From Exiguobacterium qingdaonense (GTDB lineage Bacteria; Bacillota; Bacilli; Exiguobacteriales; Exiguobacteriaceae), in assembly GCF_018617855.1 (NCBI RefSeq), contig NZ_JACSKY010000006.1, forward strand, positions 62,001 through 126,000: a stretch of DNA of 64,000 nt, given 5' to 3'. The translations under genes and the position numbers were made by a program. The notes beneath the pieces are model-generated. The model was not told where the DNA came from. It saw only the letters and a list, made by a program, of their open reading frames with translations, and made no database searches. Shown piece after piece: positions 34,168-42,710 of this stretch. The first letter of the stretch is position 1. Each line of letters opens with the position of its first letter.

Positions 34168-35489
34168 GCTGCCACCTCTGCTTTCAGCTTCCGTCGACCG
34201 ATGACCCAGTCGAATACGAGTACGATGAGGATACTGATTCCTGCGAGTGGTAACGTGACACCGAGTAGTAAAATCAAGATCCCAACGATTCGCTTGATGC
34301 GTTCGTCTTCGAACCGTCTCATCTGTTCGATCGATCCGATTTTGCGCTTGCGCCACATCACGAACGAACTGATGACAACAAAAATGAGACCTAAACAAAG
34401 GGCAACTCCTACTAATTGATTAAGTAAACCGAACAACCGACCTTCGTGGAAGGCAATCCCGACCGTAATCAGTTTACCAAGAACTCCATAGTCCGCGTAC
34501 GTCACAGAGCTAAGCGTCTCACCGCTATACTGATCCAAGTTGACCGTTGCTTCTTTGAACGGGTGTCCTGCTGCCGAAGTGACGGTATATACCCCGGTCT
34601 CACCTTGTGGCAAAGAAATCGTATACGGACGCGCAATCGAAACATCACTCGATACGCGATTTAAATCAATCGGCAATAACGAACTCGGCGAGGATAGTGG
34701 GACAATGTCCTCTTGTGTCGCCCAAGGTACGTCTTCTGCCACATCCTTCGTTGTCAATGTCGACTCTGGCTTGGCACCGAACGCATACGCATACATCGGT
34801 GCTCCCGTGTTCGTCGATGAGGACACCCATTGTAACATCGCACCTGACACAGATGACCACGCAAGGCCTGAGCTGATGATGATCACAAGACCTAACGATG
34901 ACCATAGTGCGACGCTACCGTGCATCTGTTTCCACCACTGCCGTCCTTTGCCAAGTTTCGGCACGAGCATCCGAATCGGATTTTTGCCACGTGGCCAGAA
35001 TAAGAATGTACCGGTGATGAGTAGAATGATGGCCCATGAGGCCGCGAGTTCGACAATCCAGTTACCGATTTGTCCGCCGAGTAGTGTGCCATGAATCACA
35101 ACTAATAAATCCATACTACTTTCAGCAGTTCGCGTTCCTAAAACTTCTGCTGTTTCCGGATGTACATATGTATACATCATCTCGTCATTATTCATCCACC
35201 CGATTCGAGTTGATTCTCCTTCATCTGGCAAACGAATCGATGTGATCATCGCGTCCGGATGCTCTTTCGTGAATGATTCCTTTTGTGCCTCAATCGGTTG
35301 TTCTTCAGTAAATGATGCTGTCATCATGTCTTTGTACTGCATCTTCGTCAATTGTGGTTCAAATAAATAAATGCTCCCTGTCACAGCCAGGATGATGAAA
35401 ATTGGTGCAAATATAAGGCCTGCATAAAAGTGCCAACGCCAAATCGCCTGATACCAAGCGTTGCGTTTATTCGAGCGTTCCCCTTGCAT
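34164..35489 (-). CDS. PepSY-associated membrane protein
   Basis: 441-aa integral membrane protein of the PepSY_TM family. It has an N-terminal helix (FYAGLIFAPIFIILAVTGSIYLF), two extracytoplasmic PepSY-like segments (EAQKESFTKEHPDAMITSIR and GETGVYTVTSAAGHPFKEA), and three further helices including LVGVALCLGLIFVVISSFVMW. Relatives are often iron- or copper-regulated and some act as ferric-siderophore reductases, but no such role is shown here. It forms an operon with the YtkA-like lipoprotein. Direct repeats of TGTGAA stand before its -10 box. Confidence 0.85.
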   Translation of the reverse strand: MQGERSNKRNAWYQAIWRWHFYAGLIFAPIFIILAVTGSIYLFEPQLTKMQYKDMMTASFTEEQPIEAQKESFTKEHPDAMITSIRLPDEGESTRIGWMNNDEMMYTYVHPETAEVLGTRTAESSMDLLVVIHGTLLGGQIGNWIVELAASWAIILLITGTFLFWPRGKNPIRMLVPKLGKGRQWWKQMHGSVALWSSLGLVIIISSGLAWSSVSGAMLQWVSSSTNTGAPMYAYAFGAKPESTLTTKDVAEDVPWATQEDIVPLSSPSSLLPIDLNRVSSDVSIARPYTISLPQGETGVYTVTSAAGHPFKEATVNLDQYSGETLSSVTYADYGVLGKLITVGIAFHEGRLFGLLNQLVGVALCLGLIFVVISSFVMWRKRKIGSIEQMRRFEDERIKRIVGILILLLGVTLPLAGISILIVLVFDWVIGRRKLKAEVAA

Positions 35490-35598
35490 GAAAAATCCCC
35501 CTTTGATGTTGTGTCCAACTTGTGAACAAACTAATCATAAAGGAATTGGAAGCGTTTCAAACTATCAATTTGTGACAACTATTCGTCTAATTAACGGA

Positions 35599-35663
35599 AT
35601 TATATTGAACTTATGTTCACTGTTTTTTCACATATTTCCGGACCTTCTTCACATACTTTCACA
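35599..35663 (-). promoter_or_regulatory. Candidate OmpR/PhoB-type response-regulator site and promoter of the PepSY operon
   Basis: The minus strand carries TGTGAA at 35663-35658, 35653-35648 and 35632-35627 and AGTGAA at 35621-35616, at intervals of 10, 21 and 11 bases. An extra degenerate copy fits the gap. A TATAAT (35604-35599) lies 11 bases downstream without a good -35, as expected for activator-dependent promoters. TTCACA also fits the PhoP box consensus, but the regulator is unknown. Confidence 0.55.
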
Positions 35664-35671
35664 CAAATAGA

Positions 35672-35695
35672 GAGACGCCAACGAATCAGCGTCTC
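35672..35695 (-). terminator. Intrinsic terminator of aceA
   Basis: GAGACGC and GCGTCTC form a 7-bp stem, 11 bases after the aceA stop, followed by TCTATTTGTG on the minus strand. The T-tail is weak. Confidence 0.55.
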
Positions 35696-35705
35696 CAATG
35701 TATGA

Positions 35706-36977
35706 TCAATTTGTGAATTGTTCTGCTTCTGTCGATCCAGCCAAAGCGGTCGTTGACGATTGACCTCCTGAAATGACGAGCGACACTTCGTCGAAATAAC
35801 CTGTTCCGACTTCACGTTGATGCCGTGTCGCCGTATAGCCGTGTACTTCAGCCGCAAACTCTGCTTGTTGTAATTCTGAATAAGCTGCCATGCCACGATC
35901 TCTGTATCCGCGTGCGAGCTCGAACATCCCGAAATTGAGCGCGTGGAAACCAGCGAGTGTGACGAATTGAAACTTGTATCCCATCGCGCCGATCTCTTGT
36001 TGGAACGTCGCAATCTCTTCGTCTGACAGTTTCTTCTTCCAGTTAAACGATGGTGAACAGTTGTAAGCGAGAAGTTTACCCGGATATTTCGCATGAATTG
36101 CTTCGGCGAACTGGCGCGCCTCCGCCAAATCTGGTTCAGACGTCTCACACCAGACGAGGTCCGCATACGGTGCATAGGCGAGACCACGAGCGATGGCTTG
36201 CTCAATGCCAGCCTCTGTGCGATAAAACCCTTCCGGTGTACGCTCCCCGATAATGAACGGATGATCGACTGGATCAATGTCACTCGTGATCAAGTTCGCC
36301 GCGTGTGCGTCAGTCCGTGCGACGATGATTGTCGGGACACCCATAACGTCTGCCGCGAGACGGGCCGAAATCAAGTTTTTCACAGCCGTCTGTGTCGGGA
36401 GCAATACCTTCCCGCCAAGATGACCACACTTCTTCTCAGAAGAGAGTTGATCTTCGAGATGAACACCAGCAGCCCCGGCTTCGATCATCGCCTTCGTCAA
36501 TTCAAATACGTTGAGCACTCCACCGAATCCTGCTTCCATGTCAGCGACAATCGGTGCGTACCAATGGGTGTCGCCCTTTCCTTCCGCTGTTTGGATTTGA
36601 TCGGCACGCTGGAGTGCTTGATTGATCCGTTTGACGACGTTCGGTACAGAGTTGGCCGGATATAGACTTTGGTCCGGATACATGTGACCCGACAGGTTTG
36701 CGTCTGCTGCTACTTGCCAACCGCTCAAATAGATCGCTTCAAGTCCGGCCTTCACTTGTTGGATGGCCTGGTTTCCGGTCAACGCACCAAGCGCATGTAC
36801 ATAGTCACGCTCGTGCATCAATTGCCACAACCGTTCCGCTCCCTTTGTCGCAAGCGTGTGCTCAATGACGATGGAACCTCTTAATTTCATGACCTCTTCC
36901 ACAGAGTACGGACGCTCCACCCCTTCGAATCGCTCCGACTTCCAACTGTTCTCCAACTGTTCTCGTTGTTTCATCAT
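35706..36977 (-). CDS. aceA: Isocitrate lyase
   Basis: 423-aa enzyme that splits isocitrate into glyoxylate and succinate, the first step of the glyoxylate bypass. The catalytic loop [14 protein letters not shown] has the essential Cys184, and [40 protein letters not shown] and [14 protein letters not shown] are family signatures. Length is typical. The ATG at 36977 follows GGAGGGTATAC. It is last in the malate synthase - small protein - isocitrate lyase order and has its own promoter region with a TGTTATATAACA palindrome. Confidence 0.96.
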   Translation of the reverse strand: MMKQREQLENSWKSERFEGVERPYSVEEVMKLRGSIVIEHTLATKGAERLWQLMHERDYVHALGALTGNQAIQQVKAGLEAIYLSGWQVAADANLSGHMYPDQSLYPANSVPNVVKRINQALQRADQIQTAEGKGDTHWYAPIVADMEAGFGGVLNVFELTKAMIEAGAAGVHLEDQLSSEKKCGHLGGKVLLPTQTAVKNLISARLAADVMGVPTIIVARTDAHAANLITSDIDPVDHPFIIGERTPEGFYRTEAGIEQAIARGLAYAPYADLVWCETSEPDLAEARQFAEAIHAKYPGKLLAYNCSPSFNWKKKLSDEEIATFQQEIGAMGYKFQFVTLAGFHALNFGMFELARGYRDRGMAAYSELQQAEFAAEVHGYTATRHQREVGTGYFDEVSLVISGGQSSTTALAGSTEAEQFTN

Positions 36978-37018
36978 GTATACCCTCCTGTATTATATTA
37001 ATTTTAATAAATTTAATT

Positions 37019-37030
37019 TGTTATATAACA
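37019..37030. promoter_or_regulatory. TGTTATATAACA palindrome upstream of aceA
   Basis: Perfect 12-bp palindrome 42 bases before the aceA start. Two near-copies with the same right flank (GTTGA-like) lie upstream of glcB, so it is a candidate operator shared by the glyoxylate genes. Confidence 0.5.
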
Positions 37031-37050
37031 GTTGATGCAAATGAAATACT

Positions 37051-37347
37051 TCAATCGAGATATGCACAACACTCTAATGCTGCTTTAAACGTTGAATGCT
37101 CCATCCCACAGCAACGGCAGATGTTCGCCTCATCCCGATCCTCGGGTTTACGGAACACAACGACTTCATCGATTGGTTCTTTTGTGATTTGGAGCGAGCC
37201 ATCTGTCCGATCTAAGACGAGCCGCATCAAATCGTTCCCATACACGAAAGCTGTGTTTGCAAGTGAAGCTGTTGATTCTCCGGCAACGATCCGACGGACG
37301 ACCCAACGTTCGATCAACTGTTCGCTTTCCATTTTTTTTGTAGTCAT
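37051..37347 (-). CDS. Small cysteine-rich protein in the glyoxylate operon, unknown
   Basis: 98-aa protein with no signal peptide or membrane helix. The first 75 residues are of unknown fold; the C-terminus, NICRCCGMEHSTFKAALECC, has five Cys and one His in a pattern that could bind zinc. Its ATG overlaps the malate synthase stop by four bases (ATGA at 37347-37344), so it is translationally coupled to glcB. I know no family with this motif. A regulatory or chaperone-like link to the glyoxylate enzymes is only inferred from position. Confidence 0.7.
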   Translation of the reverse strand: MTTKKMESEQLIERWVVRRIVAGESTASLANTAFVYGNDLMRLVLDRTDGSLQITKEPIDEVVVFRKPEDRDEANICRCCGMEHSTFKAALECCAYLD

Positions 37348-39524
37348 GATGAGGTTCCTCCTTCAAGGTTTAACTCTACAGTTTGTCGCTTCATAAATTC
37401 ACGGCGGCGGCGATGTAAAATCGGTTCTGTATATCCGTTCGGTTGATCCAGTCCTTGGAACACGAGTTCATGCGCGGCTTGGTAGGCGACCGATTGCTCC
37501 ACATTCGGTGTCATCGCACGATAATGCGGATCTGACTCGTTCTGTTCGTCGACGACCTGTGCCATCCGATAAAGGGTGGCCTCGACTTGTTCCACAGAGC
37601 AGATGCCATGATACAACCAGTTGGCAACATGTTGGCTTGAAATACGGAGTGTCGCCCTGTCTTCCATCAGACCAACATCGTGGATATCCGGTACTTTTGA
37701 GCAACCTACGCCTTGCTCAACCCAACGAACGACATATCCGAGCAACCCTTGCAAGTTGTTTTCGAGCTCTTCTTTGATTTCTTCTTGCGAATAGATACGT
37801 GTTGCGAGCGGGATATCGAGGAGTCGTTGTCGTTCATTCTCAAAAGGTTGTTGAATCAATGATTGCTGGACGTCGAACGCATCGAGTTGATGATAATGCA
37901 TCGCATGAAGTGTTGCTGCTGTCGGAGAAGGGACCCATGCCGTCGTCGCTCCAGAGCTTACGTGCGCGATCTTCTCATGCATCATGTCCCGCATTCGGTC
38001 GGGCATCGCCCACATTCCCTTTCCGATTTGTGCCTGATGATGGAAACCTGTCTCGAGACCAGTCGAAACATTCAATCGTTCATACGCGCTGAGCCAAGGT
38101 GACGTCTTCATTTCCCCTTTGCGCCGCATCGGTCCGAGTGTCATCGAGGAATGAATCTCGTCTCCCGTACGATCAAGGAAGCCTGTATTGATAAACACGA
38201 CACGATCCTTCACTTGCGCGATACAATTTTTTAAGTTGAGCGACGTGCGCCTCTCTTCATCCATTACCCCGACTTTCAACGTATGACGAGGAAGGTCCAA
38301 CGCATCTTCTACCGCGTTAAACAACTCATTTGTGAAAGCCACTTCTTCGGAACCATGCATTTTCGGTTTCACGATATAGATGGACCCTTCTCTTGAGTTG
38401 AGACGACGATGTAGGTGGCGACTCGCGATCAATGAAGTGAAGATGGCATCAACGATCCCCTCTGGTACCTCACGACCTTCTGCATCAAGCATCAAGTCGG
38501 TCGTCATCAAATGACCGACGTTCCGAATAAATAAGAGTGCTCGTCCAGGTAATACGATTTCTACACCATCTTTCCCAATGACTCGCTTGTCTTCATTCAA
38601 ACGTCGTGCGAGCTGCTTCCCGTTCTTTTGGAACGAGGCTTCGAGCGTCCCGTTCATCAATCCGAGCCAGTTTCGGTACAAGTGGACCTTGTCTTCCGCA
38701 CAAACAGCTGCGACCGAGTCCTCACAATCCACGATTGCGGATAGCGCTGATTCAAGCTCGATGTCCATCAGTCCAGCCGGATCGGTTTTTCCAATCGGAT
38801 GCTCGTGGTCGAATTGAAGTTCGACGTGCAATGCGTGATGCCGAAGGATCAATGTGTCTAACTGGTCCTGCTCCCCGGTATATCCTACGAACGAATCGTG
38901 AGCAAACGCCTGCTCCTTTTCCCCGATTTCGGCATAGGCAACATGATCGTGGACGAAGTATCGTGTCACGTCTTGATGCGAGCCCATTTCGAGCGGGAAC
39001 GTGTCATCTAGAAACCGTTTAGCCAATCGAATGACTTCACTCCCTCGAACTGGGTTGTATCCCCGCCCTTTCTCCATCCCGTTCTCTTCTTCAATCATAT
39101 CGGTCCCGTAAAGGGCGTCATAAAGACTCCCCCATCTGGCATTCGCCGCATTGAGTGCATATCTGGCGTTATCGAGCGGAACGACGAGTTGCGGACCGGC
39201 TTGATGGGCGATTTCATGGTCGACACCGGATACGTTGATGCCGAATTCTTCGACGAATGGTTCGATATAACCGATTGAGGTCAGAAAGGTTTCGTATTCG
39301 ACGAGGTCGACTTCATCGTGTCTGCTGTACCAATCCTGTAATAACTGCTCAAACTTCATACGCTTATCCAAGAGTATCTGATTCGATGGAATGAAACGCT
39401 CTAGAATGGATTCGACCCCTTCCCAAAATCCGTTGATTTCATGAGATTCCAACACACTTTCATTTACAAATTCGAACAGTTTCTCGTGAACTTGATACAT
39501 GTTGAGTCGTTTGTAACGTTCCAA
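37344..39524 (-). CDS. glcB: Malate synthase G
   Basis: 726-aa enzyme that condenses glyoxylate with acetyl-CoA to malate, completing the glyoxylate bypass. The length and motifs are those of isoform G, not A: NARWGSLYDALYGTD, GRALLFIRNVGHLMTTDLML, VYIVKPKMHGSEE-like IYIVKPKMHGSEEVAFT, and GMWAMPDRMRDMMHEKIAH. TTG 39524 is chosen because GGAGG lies 10 bases upstream and no better ATG with a ribosome site follows. The 3' end overlaps the cysteine-rich protein gene. It is divergent from the MarR gene. Confidence 0.95.
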   Translation of the reverse strand: MERYKRLNMYQVHEKLFEFVNESVLESHEINGFWEGVESILERFIPSNQILLDKRMKFEQLLQDWYSRHDEVDLVEYETFLTSIGYIEPFVEEFGINVSGVDHEIAHQAGPQLVVPLDNARYALNAANARWGSLYDALYGTDMIEEENGMEKGRGYNPVRGSEVIRLAKRFLDDTFPLEMGSHQDVTRYFVHDHVAYAEIGEKEQAFAHDSFVGYTGEQDQLDTLILRHHALHVELQFDHEHPIGKTDPAGLMDIELESALSAIVDCEDSVAAVCAEDKVHLYRNWLGLMNGTLEASFQKNGKQLARRLNEDKRVIGKDGVEIVLPGRALLFIRNVGHLMTTDLMLDAEGREVPEGIVDAIFTSLIASRHLHRRLNSREGSIYIVKPKMHGSEEVAFTNELFNAVEDALDLPRHTLKVGVMDEERRTSLNLKNCIAQVKDRVVFINTGFLDRTGDEIHSSMTLGPMRRKGEMKTSPWLSAYERLNVSTGLETGFHHQAQIGKGMWAMPDRMRDMMHEKIAHVSSGATTAWVPSPTAATLHAMHYHQLDAFDVQQSLIQQPFENERQRLLDIPLATRIYSQEEIKEELENNLQGLLGYVVRWVEQGVGCSKVPDIHDVGLMEDRATLRISSQHVANWLYHGICSVEQVEATLYRMAQVVDEQNESDPHYRAMTPNVEQSVAYQAAHELVFQGLDQPNGYTEPILHRRRREFMKRQTVELNLEGGTSS

Positions 39525-39548
39525 GCGCTCACATCCTCCCTTATTAAT

Positions 39549-39590
39549 TGTTATATATCAGTTGAATATAATATAGACTATTATATAACA
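39549..39590. promoter_or_regulatory. Two TGTTATATAACA-like motifs upstream of glcB
   Basis: TGTTATATATCA (39549-39560) and TATTATATAACA (39579-39590) each differ from the aceA palindrome by one base. They are in the same orientation, share the right flank CAGTT and start 30 bases (about three turns) apart, 25-66 bases before the glcB start. Confidence 0.55.
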
Positions 39591-39671
39591 GTTTGACAAC
39601 CCATTTTTAAAACTTTTTATTTGAAATTGATTACGAATCGGTTTACTATACATTGTGTGACATATCAATGA

Positions 39672-39691
39672 TTGATTCGTCAATGAATCAA
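39672..39691. promoter_or_regulatory. Candidate MarR operator
   Basis: TTGATTC-N6-GAATCAA is a perfect 7-bp inverted repeat of 20 bases overlapping the ribosome site region of the MarR gene. Its length and symmetry suit MarR-family operators. Autoregulation is inferred. Confidence 0.5.
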
Positions 39692-39704
39692 GGAGGTGAC
39701 GTGA

Positions 39705-40151
39705 GTGCGAGATTCTTGCTCGCTTCGCGATCAAATTCTTTATCACATCATTACCGTACAAAAAGAGATGGGCCAGTTGTTCGACTCCGAAATGGGCGGT
39801 CTCAGCTTGACCCGCTATGATGTTTTAAGCAATTTATATCACGTTGGCCCATTGCGACAGCGTGAACTTCAACAGCGAGTCGATGTCGACCATGCGGCCA
39901 TCACCCGACACTTGAAACAGTTAGAGACACAGGGACTGATCACACGTAGACGATGTGAGAAGGATAACCGTGTCATCTATGTCGAGTTGACAGACCTTGG
40001 TCGTCACCAAATTGCACGTTGGACTGAGCAAAAACAGTGCTTAACGGACCGACTTTTTGTAAATATGAAGGTAGAGGACCAACAACAGTTATTAGCATCA
40101 CTCAAGGTGTTACAAGATACTATCGACTACGAAAGGAAGACTACAATATGA
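39705..40151 (+). CDS. MarR-family regulator
   Basis: 148-aa winged-helix repressor. The DNA-binding core is LSLTRYDVLSNLYHVGPLRQ followed by RVDVDHAAITRHLKQLETQGLITRRRCEKDNRV (residues 33-95), with the DxR wing typical of MarR. GTG 39705 is chosen 8 bases after AGGAGG. It overlaps the downstream nitroreductase by four bases (ATGA at 40148), so the two form one operon and the nitroreductase may detoxify the same electrophile that releases the repressor. It may also act on the divergent glcB promoter, but nothing proves it. Confidence 0.88.
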   Translation: MRDSCSLRDQILYHIITVQKEMGQLFDSEMGGLSLTRYDVLSNLYHVGPLRQRELQQRVDVDHAAITRHLKQLETQGLITRRRCEKDNRVIYVELTDLGRHQIARWTEQKQCLTDRLFVNMKVEDQQQLLASLKVLQDTIDYERKTTI

Positions 40152-40783
40152 ACACTGCTACACATAAAGACTTTATGGAGATTGTAAAAGGACGCCGCTC
40201 GATTCGCGTATATGATGAGAACGTCAAAATCTCAAAAGAAGAGATGACACAAATTCTTGAAGAAGCGACGACAGCCCCTTCATCCCTTAACCTCCAGCCA
40301 TGGCGTTTTGTCGTCATCGATAGCGCTGAAGGAAAAGAAACACTTCTCCCCCTCGCGAGCTTCAACAAGCGGCAAGTGGAAACGTCTTCTGCTGTCATCG
40401 CCGTATTTGCTGACTATCAAATGGCGGATTACACGGAAGAGATTTTCGACACGGCGGTAGAGCGCGGCATGATGCCGACTGAAGTCCGTGATCGTCAAGT
40501 CGACATGATCAAAGGCATCTTCAAGGATGCACCGAAAGAAATGATTAAAGACAGTATCCTACTCGATTCAGGTCTCGTCTCGATGCAACTCATGCTCGTC
40601 GCACGGGCACATGGTTATGACACAAACCCAATCGGTGGATACGACAAAGCGAACATCGCTGAAGCGTTCGGTCTCGACAAAGAGCGTTACCTTCCAGTCA
40701 TGCTTCTCTCAATCGGAAAAGCAGCAGAAGAAGGTTACCCATCTGTCCGCTTCCCAGTCGACCGCATCACAGACTGGAAATAA
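40148..40783 (+). CDS. Nitroreductase-family protein
   Basis: 211-aa FMN-dependent NAD(P)H oxidoreductase of the nitroreductase fold. The start FMEIVKGRRSIRVYDENVKI and TTAPSSLNLQPWRFVVI bind FMN phosphate; GLVSMQLMLVARAHGYDTNPIGGYD and the C-terminal MLLSIGKAAEEGYPSVRF complete the fold. It would reduce nitro-aromatics, quinones or similar. Its ATG lies in the MarR stop (ATGA), so it is co-translated and probably MarR-controlled. The closest known type is YfhC/YodC-like; the substrate is unknown. Confidence 0.88.
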   Translation: MNTATHKDFMEIVKGRRSIRVYDENVKISKEEMTQILEEATTAPSSLNLQPWRFVVIDSAEGKETLLPLASFNKRQVETSSAVIAVFADYQMADYTEEIFDTAVERGMMPTEVRDRQVDMIKGIFKDAPKEMIKDSILLDSGLVSMQLMLVARAHGYDTNPIGGYDKANIAEAFGLDKERYLPVMLLSIGKAAEEGYPSVRFPVDRITDWK

Positions 40784-40786
40784 TTC

Positions 40787-40822
40787 AAAAGGTTCAATCG
40801 CTGAGGCGATTGAACCTTTTTT
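40787..40822. terminator. Bidirectional intrinsic terminator
   Basis: AAAAGGTTCAATCGC and GCGATTGAACCTTTT form a perfect 15-bp stem around TGAG, between the convergent nitroreductase genes. Confidence 0.9.
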
Positions 40823-41484
40823 CATCCGATATATTTGACGACTTCGTTAAAGTCACGACGTGTTTTTGGTGCGAAATCGCGCGACCGATACCCGAAAGCG
40901 ACCATGACCGAAAGCGACCATTCGCCTCGCTCCATGACACCTTCTGAGATGAGCAGCTCATCAATTTCCTCTTGATTGAACCCTTCAATCGGGCATGAAT
41001 CAATCTCGATTTGTGCGGCAGCCGTCATCATGTTTCCGAGCGGAATATATGTCTGACGCTTGATCCATTCCTGGAAGACGCGTTCATCGTCTAAAAGACG
41101 GTAGTCGTTCTCCTGGAACTCTTGGACCCGTTTCACGCGTTGCGCGTATTCTTCTTCCGTCCGCCCTTGCACGCCTGTCACGATATGACGAATATAGTCC
41201 GCATCGTAACGCATGGCTTTCGGTGTTCTTGCGAGAATCAATATGAAATGGCTCGCGGTCAAAGCCTGCCCTTGCGCTCCCCATGCGTGATCTTTAATTT
41301 TTTGGAGCAAATCTTCCCGACGCACGACAACGAATTGCCATGGCTCGAATCCGAACGAACTCGGCGAAAGACGTCCCGTCTCTAAGATGAACTCCATGTC
41401 CTCTTCTTTGATTTTACGATCCGCATCGAACTCTTTCGTCGCTTGACGCCAACGATACGCTTCTAGAATGTCTTTCTTTTTCAT
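40822..41484 (-). CDS. Nitroreductase-family protein (second copy, distinct subgroup)
   Basis: 220-aa FMN-dependent oxidoreductase. The N-terminal ILEAYRWRQATKEFDADRKI and ETGRLSPSSFGFEPWQFVVV bind FMN; MMTAAAQIEIDSCPIEGF and VMVAFGYRSRDFAPKTRR follow the NfsB-like pattern. It is unrelated in detail to the neighbour at 40148-40783. ATG 41484 is preferred, with AGGAG 8 bases upstream; GTG 41493 is an alternative. Convergent with the MarR-linked gene, but transcribed separately. Confidence 0.87.
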   Translation of the reverse strand: MKKKDILEAYRWRQATKEFDADRKIKEEDMEFILETGRLSPSSFGFEPWQFVVVRREDLLQKIKDHAWGAQGQALTASHFILILARTPKAMRYDADYIRHIVTGVQGRTEEEYAQRVKRVQEFQENDYRLLDDERVFQEWIKRQTYIPLGNMMTAAAQIEIDSCPIEGFNQEEIDELLISEGVMERGEWSLSVMVAFGYRSRDFAPKTRRDFNEVVKYIG

Positions 41485-41500
41485 CGTACTCACTCCTCCA

Positions 41501-42112
41501 TTACCAAGATGACTCCATCATATCAAACCGATAAATCAAAAATCGCTCATGAAGATTTTTGAGTGGGAGTCGAACGGTCTGTACATACTGAAACGGCGTC
41601 TCATCGTTCAAATAGTGAAGATACGCATCTGCCGGATAATATAAAATGACGTCGACCGGACGGGGGGCCGTTTCAACAGATTCGATGATGTTGGCAATCA
41701 CTCGGCGGAAGACGTTCACCGAGAACGGATTAAAGAAATAGAACCGATTCGCATCCGGTGGGATCGTGATCTCTTCCGCAAGCCCATGTACCAATTGAAC
41801 ACTTCCCCGAGTCCGATGTTTCTTCGTATAACTCATTAAATTTTGAAGCGCCTCTTCATGAAACCCGCCGTCCATCTCGACACCGATCGCCCGCACGCGA
41901 AACGTATACGCCAAATAGAACGGCAGACGCCCCTTGCCCGAACCAAAATCAACGATGGTATCCGTCGACTCTAACGGATACGCATCCCGAAGCAAATCGA
42001 GTGCCTCGTAAGGAGTCGGTTCATAACGATGATATTCTACCGAGGACGGAAATCCTTGCTGTGGTTTGACCGTTTGGATGTGTAGGAGTTGCTCATATTG
42101 CTGTTCGTTCAT
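41501..42112 (-). CDS. SAM-dependent methyltransferase
   Basis: 203-aa class I methyltransferase-like protein. The SAM-binding motif I is TIVDFGSGKGRLPFYLA, followed by VRAIGVEMD as motif post I and RFYFFNPFSVNVFRRVIANI as the motif IV region. The target is not recognisable. ATG 42112 is chosen because AAAGGACAAACTT precedes it; six extra upstream residues are possible. It lies 16 bases downstream of the nitroreductase start on the same strand, which makes the two a likely operon. Confidence 0.82.
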   Translation of the reverse strand: MNEQQYEQLLHIQTVKPQQGFPSSVEYHRYEPTPYEALDLLRDAYPLESTDTIVDFGSGKGRLPFYLAYTFRVRAIGVEMDGGFHEEALQNLMSYTKKHRTRGSVQLVHGLAEEITIPPDANRFYFFNPFSVNVFRRVIANIIESVETAPRPVDVILYYPADAYLHYLNDETPFQYVQTVRLPLKNLHERFLIYRFDMMESSW

Positions 42113-42272
42113 AAGTTTGTCCTTTCCCAATCAATAGTCTCTTCTAGTATATCGTTAGTTTCATTGTTCATTCTTCTTACAACGAATTTTATAAGATTGA
42201 GCGTGATTCATTTACTTTAGCGTGGTAACGTGAAATGATAATGATGCGAACTCTTTAAAGTGAGGTGACAGT

Positions 42273-42710
42273 GTGTCTACCACAGAGCACGAACAAGCGA
42301 CATCTATTTTGCATCACCTCTTTACCGCCTCTTCCTTTGTCGGAATCGACTTCGGTTCCGGTCCGAATCATCATCTCCTCTATTTCAGTCGCCAAGGACT
42401 GGAATCTTGGATCTCTATCGAGGGACCGTGGCATGTCCACGCGACGCAAAGTACGTTTGACGAAGGTGAACAACTCGAACAGCTCATGCGCTTAAGACGA
42501 GAGCGCATCCATCACGTACGCCTCGGTGACGAACACCCTCATCTCGAACTGGAATTTGAATCCGGTTCGCTTTTATTCATTAATGGATACCAAGATCAAT
42601 TTGAATGCTGGCAAGCGGGAGATGCAAGACCGCTCGGTGGAGACGCCTATCTCTTGGTCGCGATGCCACAAGGAGAACTCGCTGTATTTGCCGAAGGAGA
42701 AGACGAATGA
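42273..42710 (+). CDS. Uncharacterised 145-aa protein
   Basis: Soluble protein of 145 aa with no signal peptide, rich in acidic and aromatic residues. The N-terminal half (SFVGIDFGSGPNHHLLYFSR) looks like a beta-rich domain; the middle has LRRERIHHVRLGDEHPHLEL and the end WQAGDARPLGGDAYLLVAMP. I do not recognise a family. GTG 42273 follows GAGGTGACAGT. Its stop overlaps the start of a 30-codon gene by four bases. Confidence 0.6.
   Translation: MSTTEHEQATSILHHLFTASSFVGIDFGSGPNHHLLYFSRQGLESWISIEGPWHVHATQSTFDEGEQLEQLMRLRRERIHHVRLGDEHPHLELEFESGSLLFINGYQDQFECWQAGDARPLGGDAYLLVAMPQGELAVFAEGEDE

Noticed and set aside
34168..34398. Upstream extension of the second YtkA-like lipoprotein
   Set aside because: It lies within the PepSY gene, and the ATGA overlap at 34167 marks the real start.
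35547..35560. cre-like TGGAAGCGTTTCAA upstream of the PepSY gene
   Set aside because: It differs from the CcpA consensus at two fixed positions, and the gene is not an obvious carbon catabolite target.
35600..36283. Long open frames overlapping aceA in other frames, including 36093-36665 on the plus strand
   Set aside because: The isocitrate lyase signature residues fix the real frame; the others have no ribosome site or family match.
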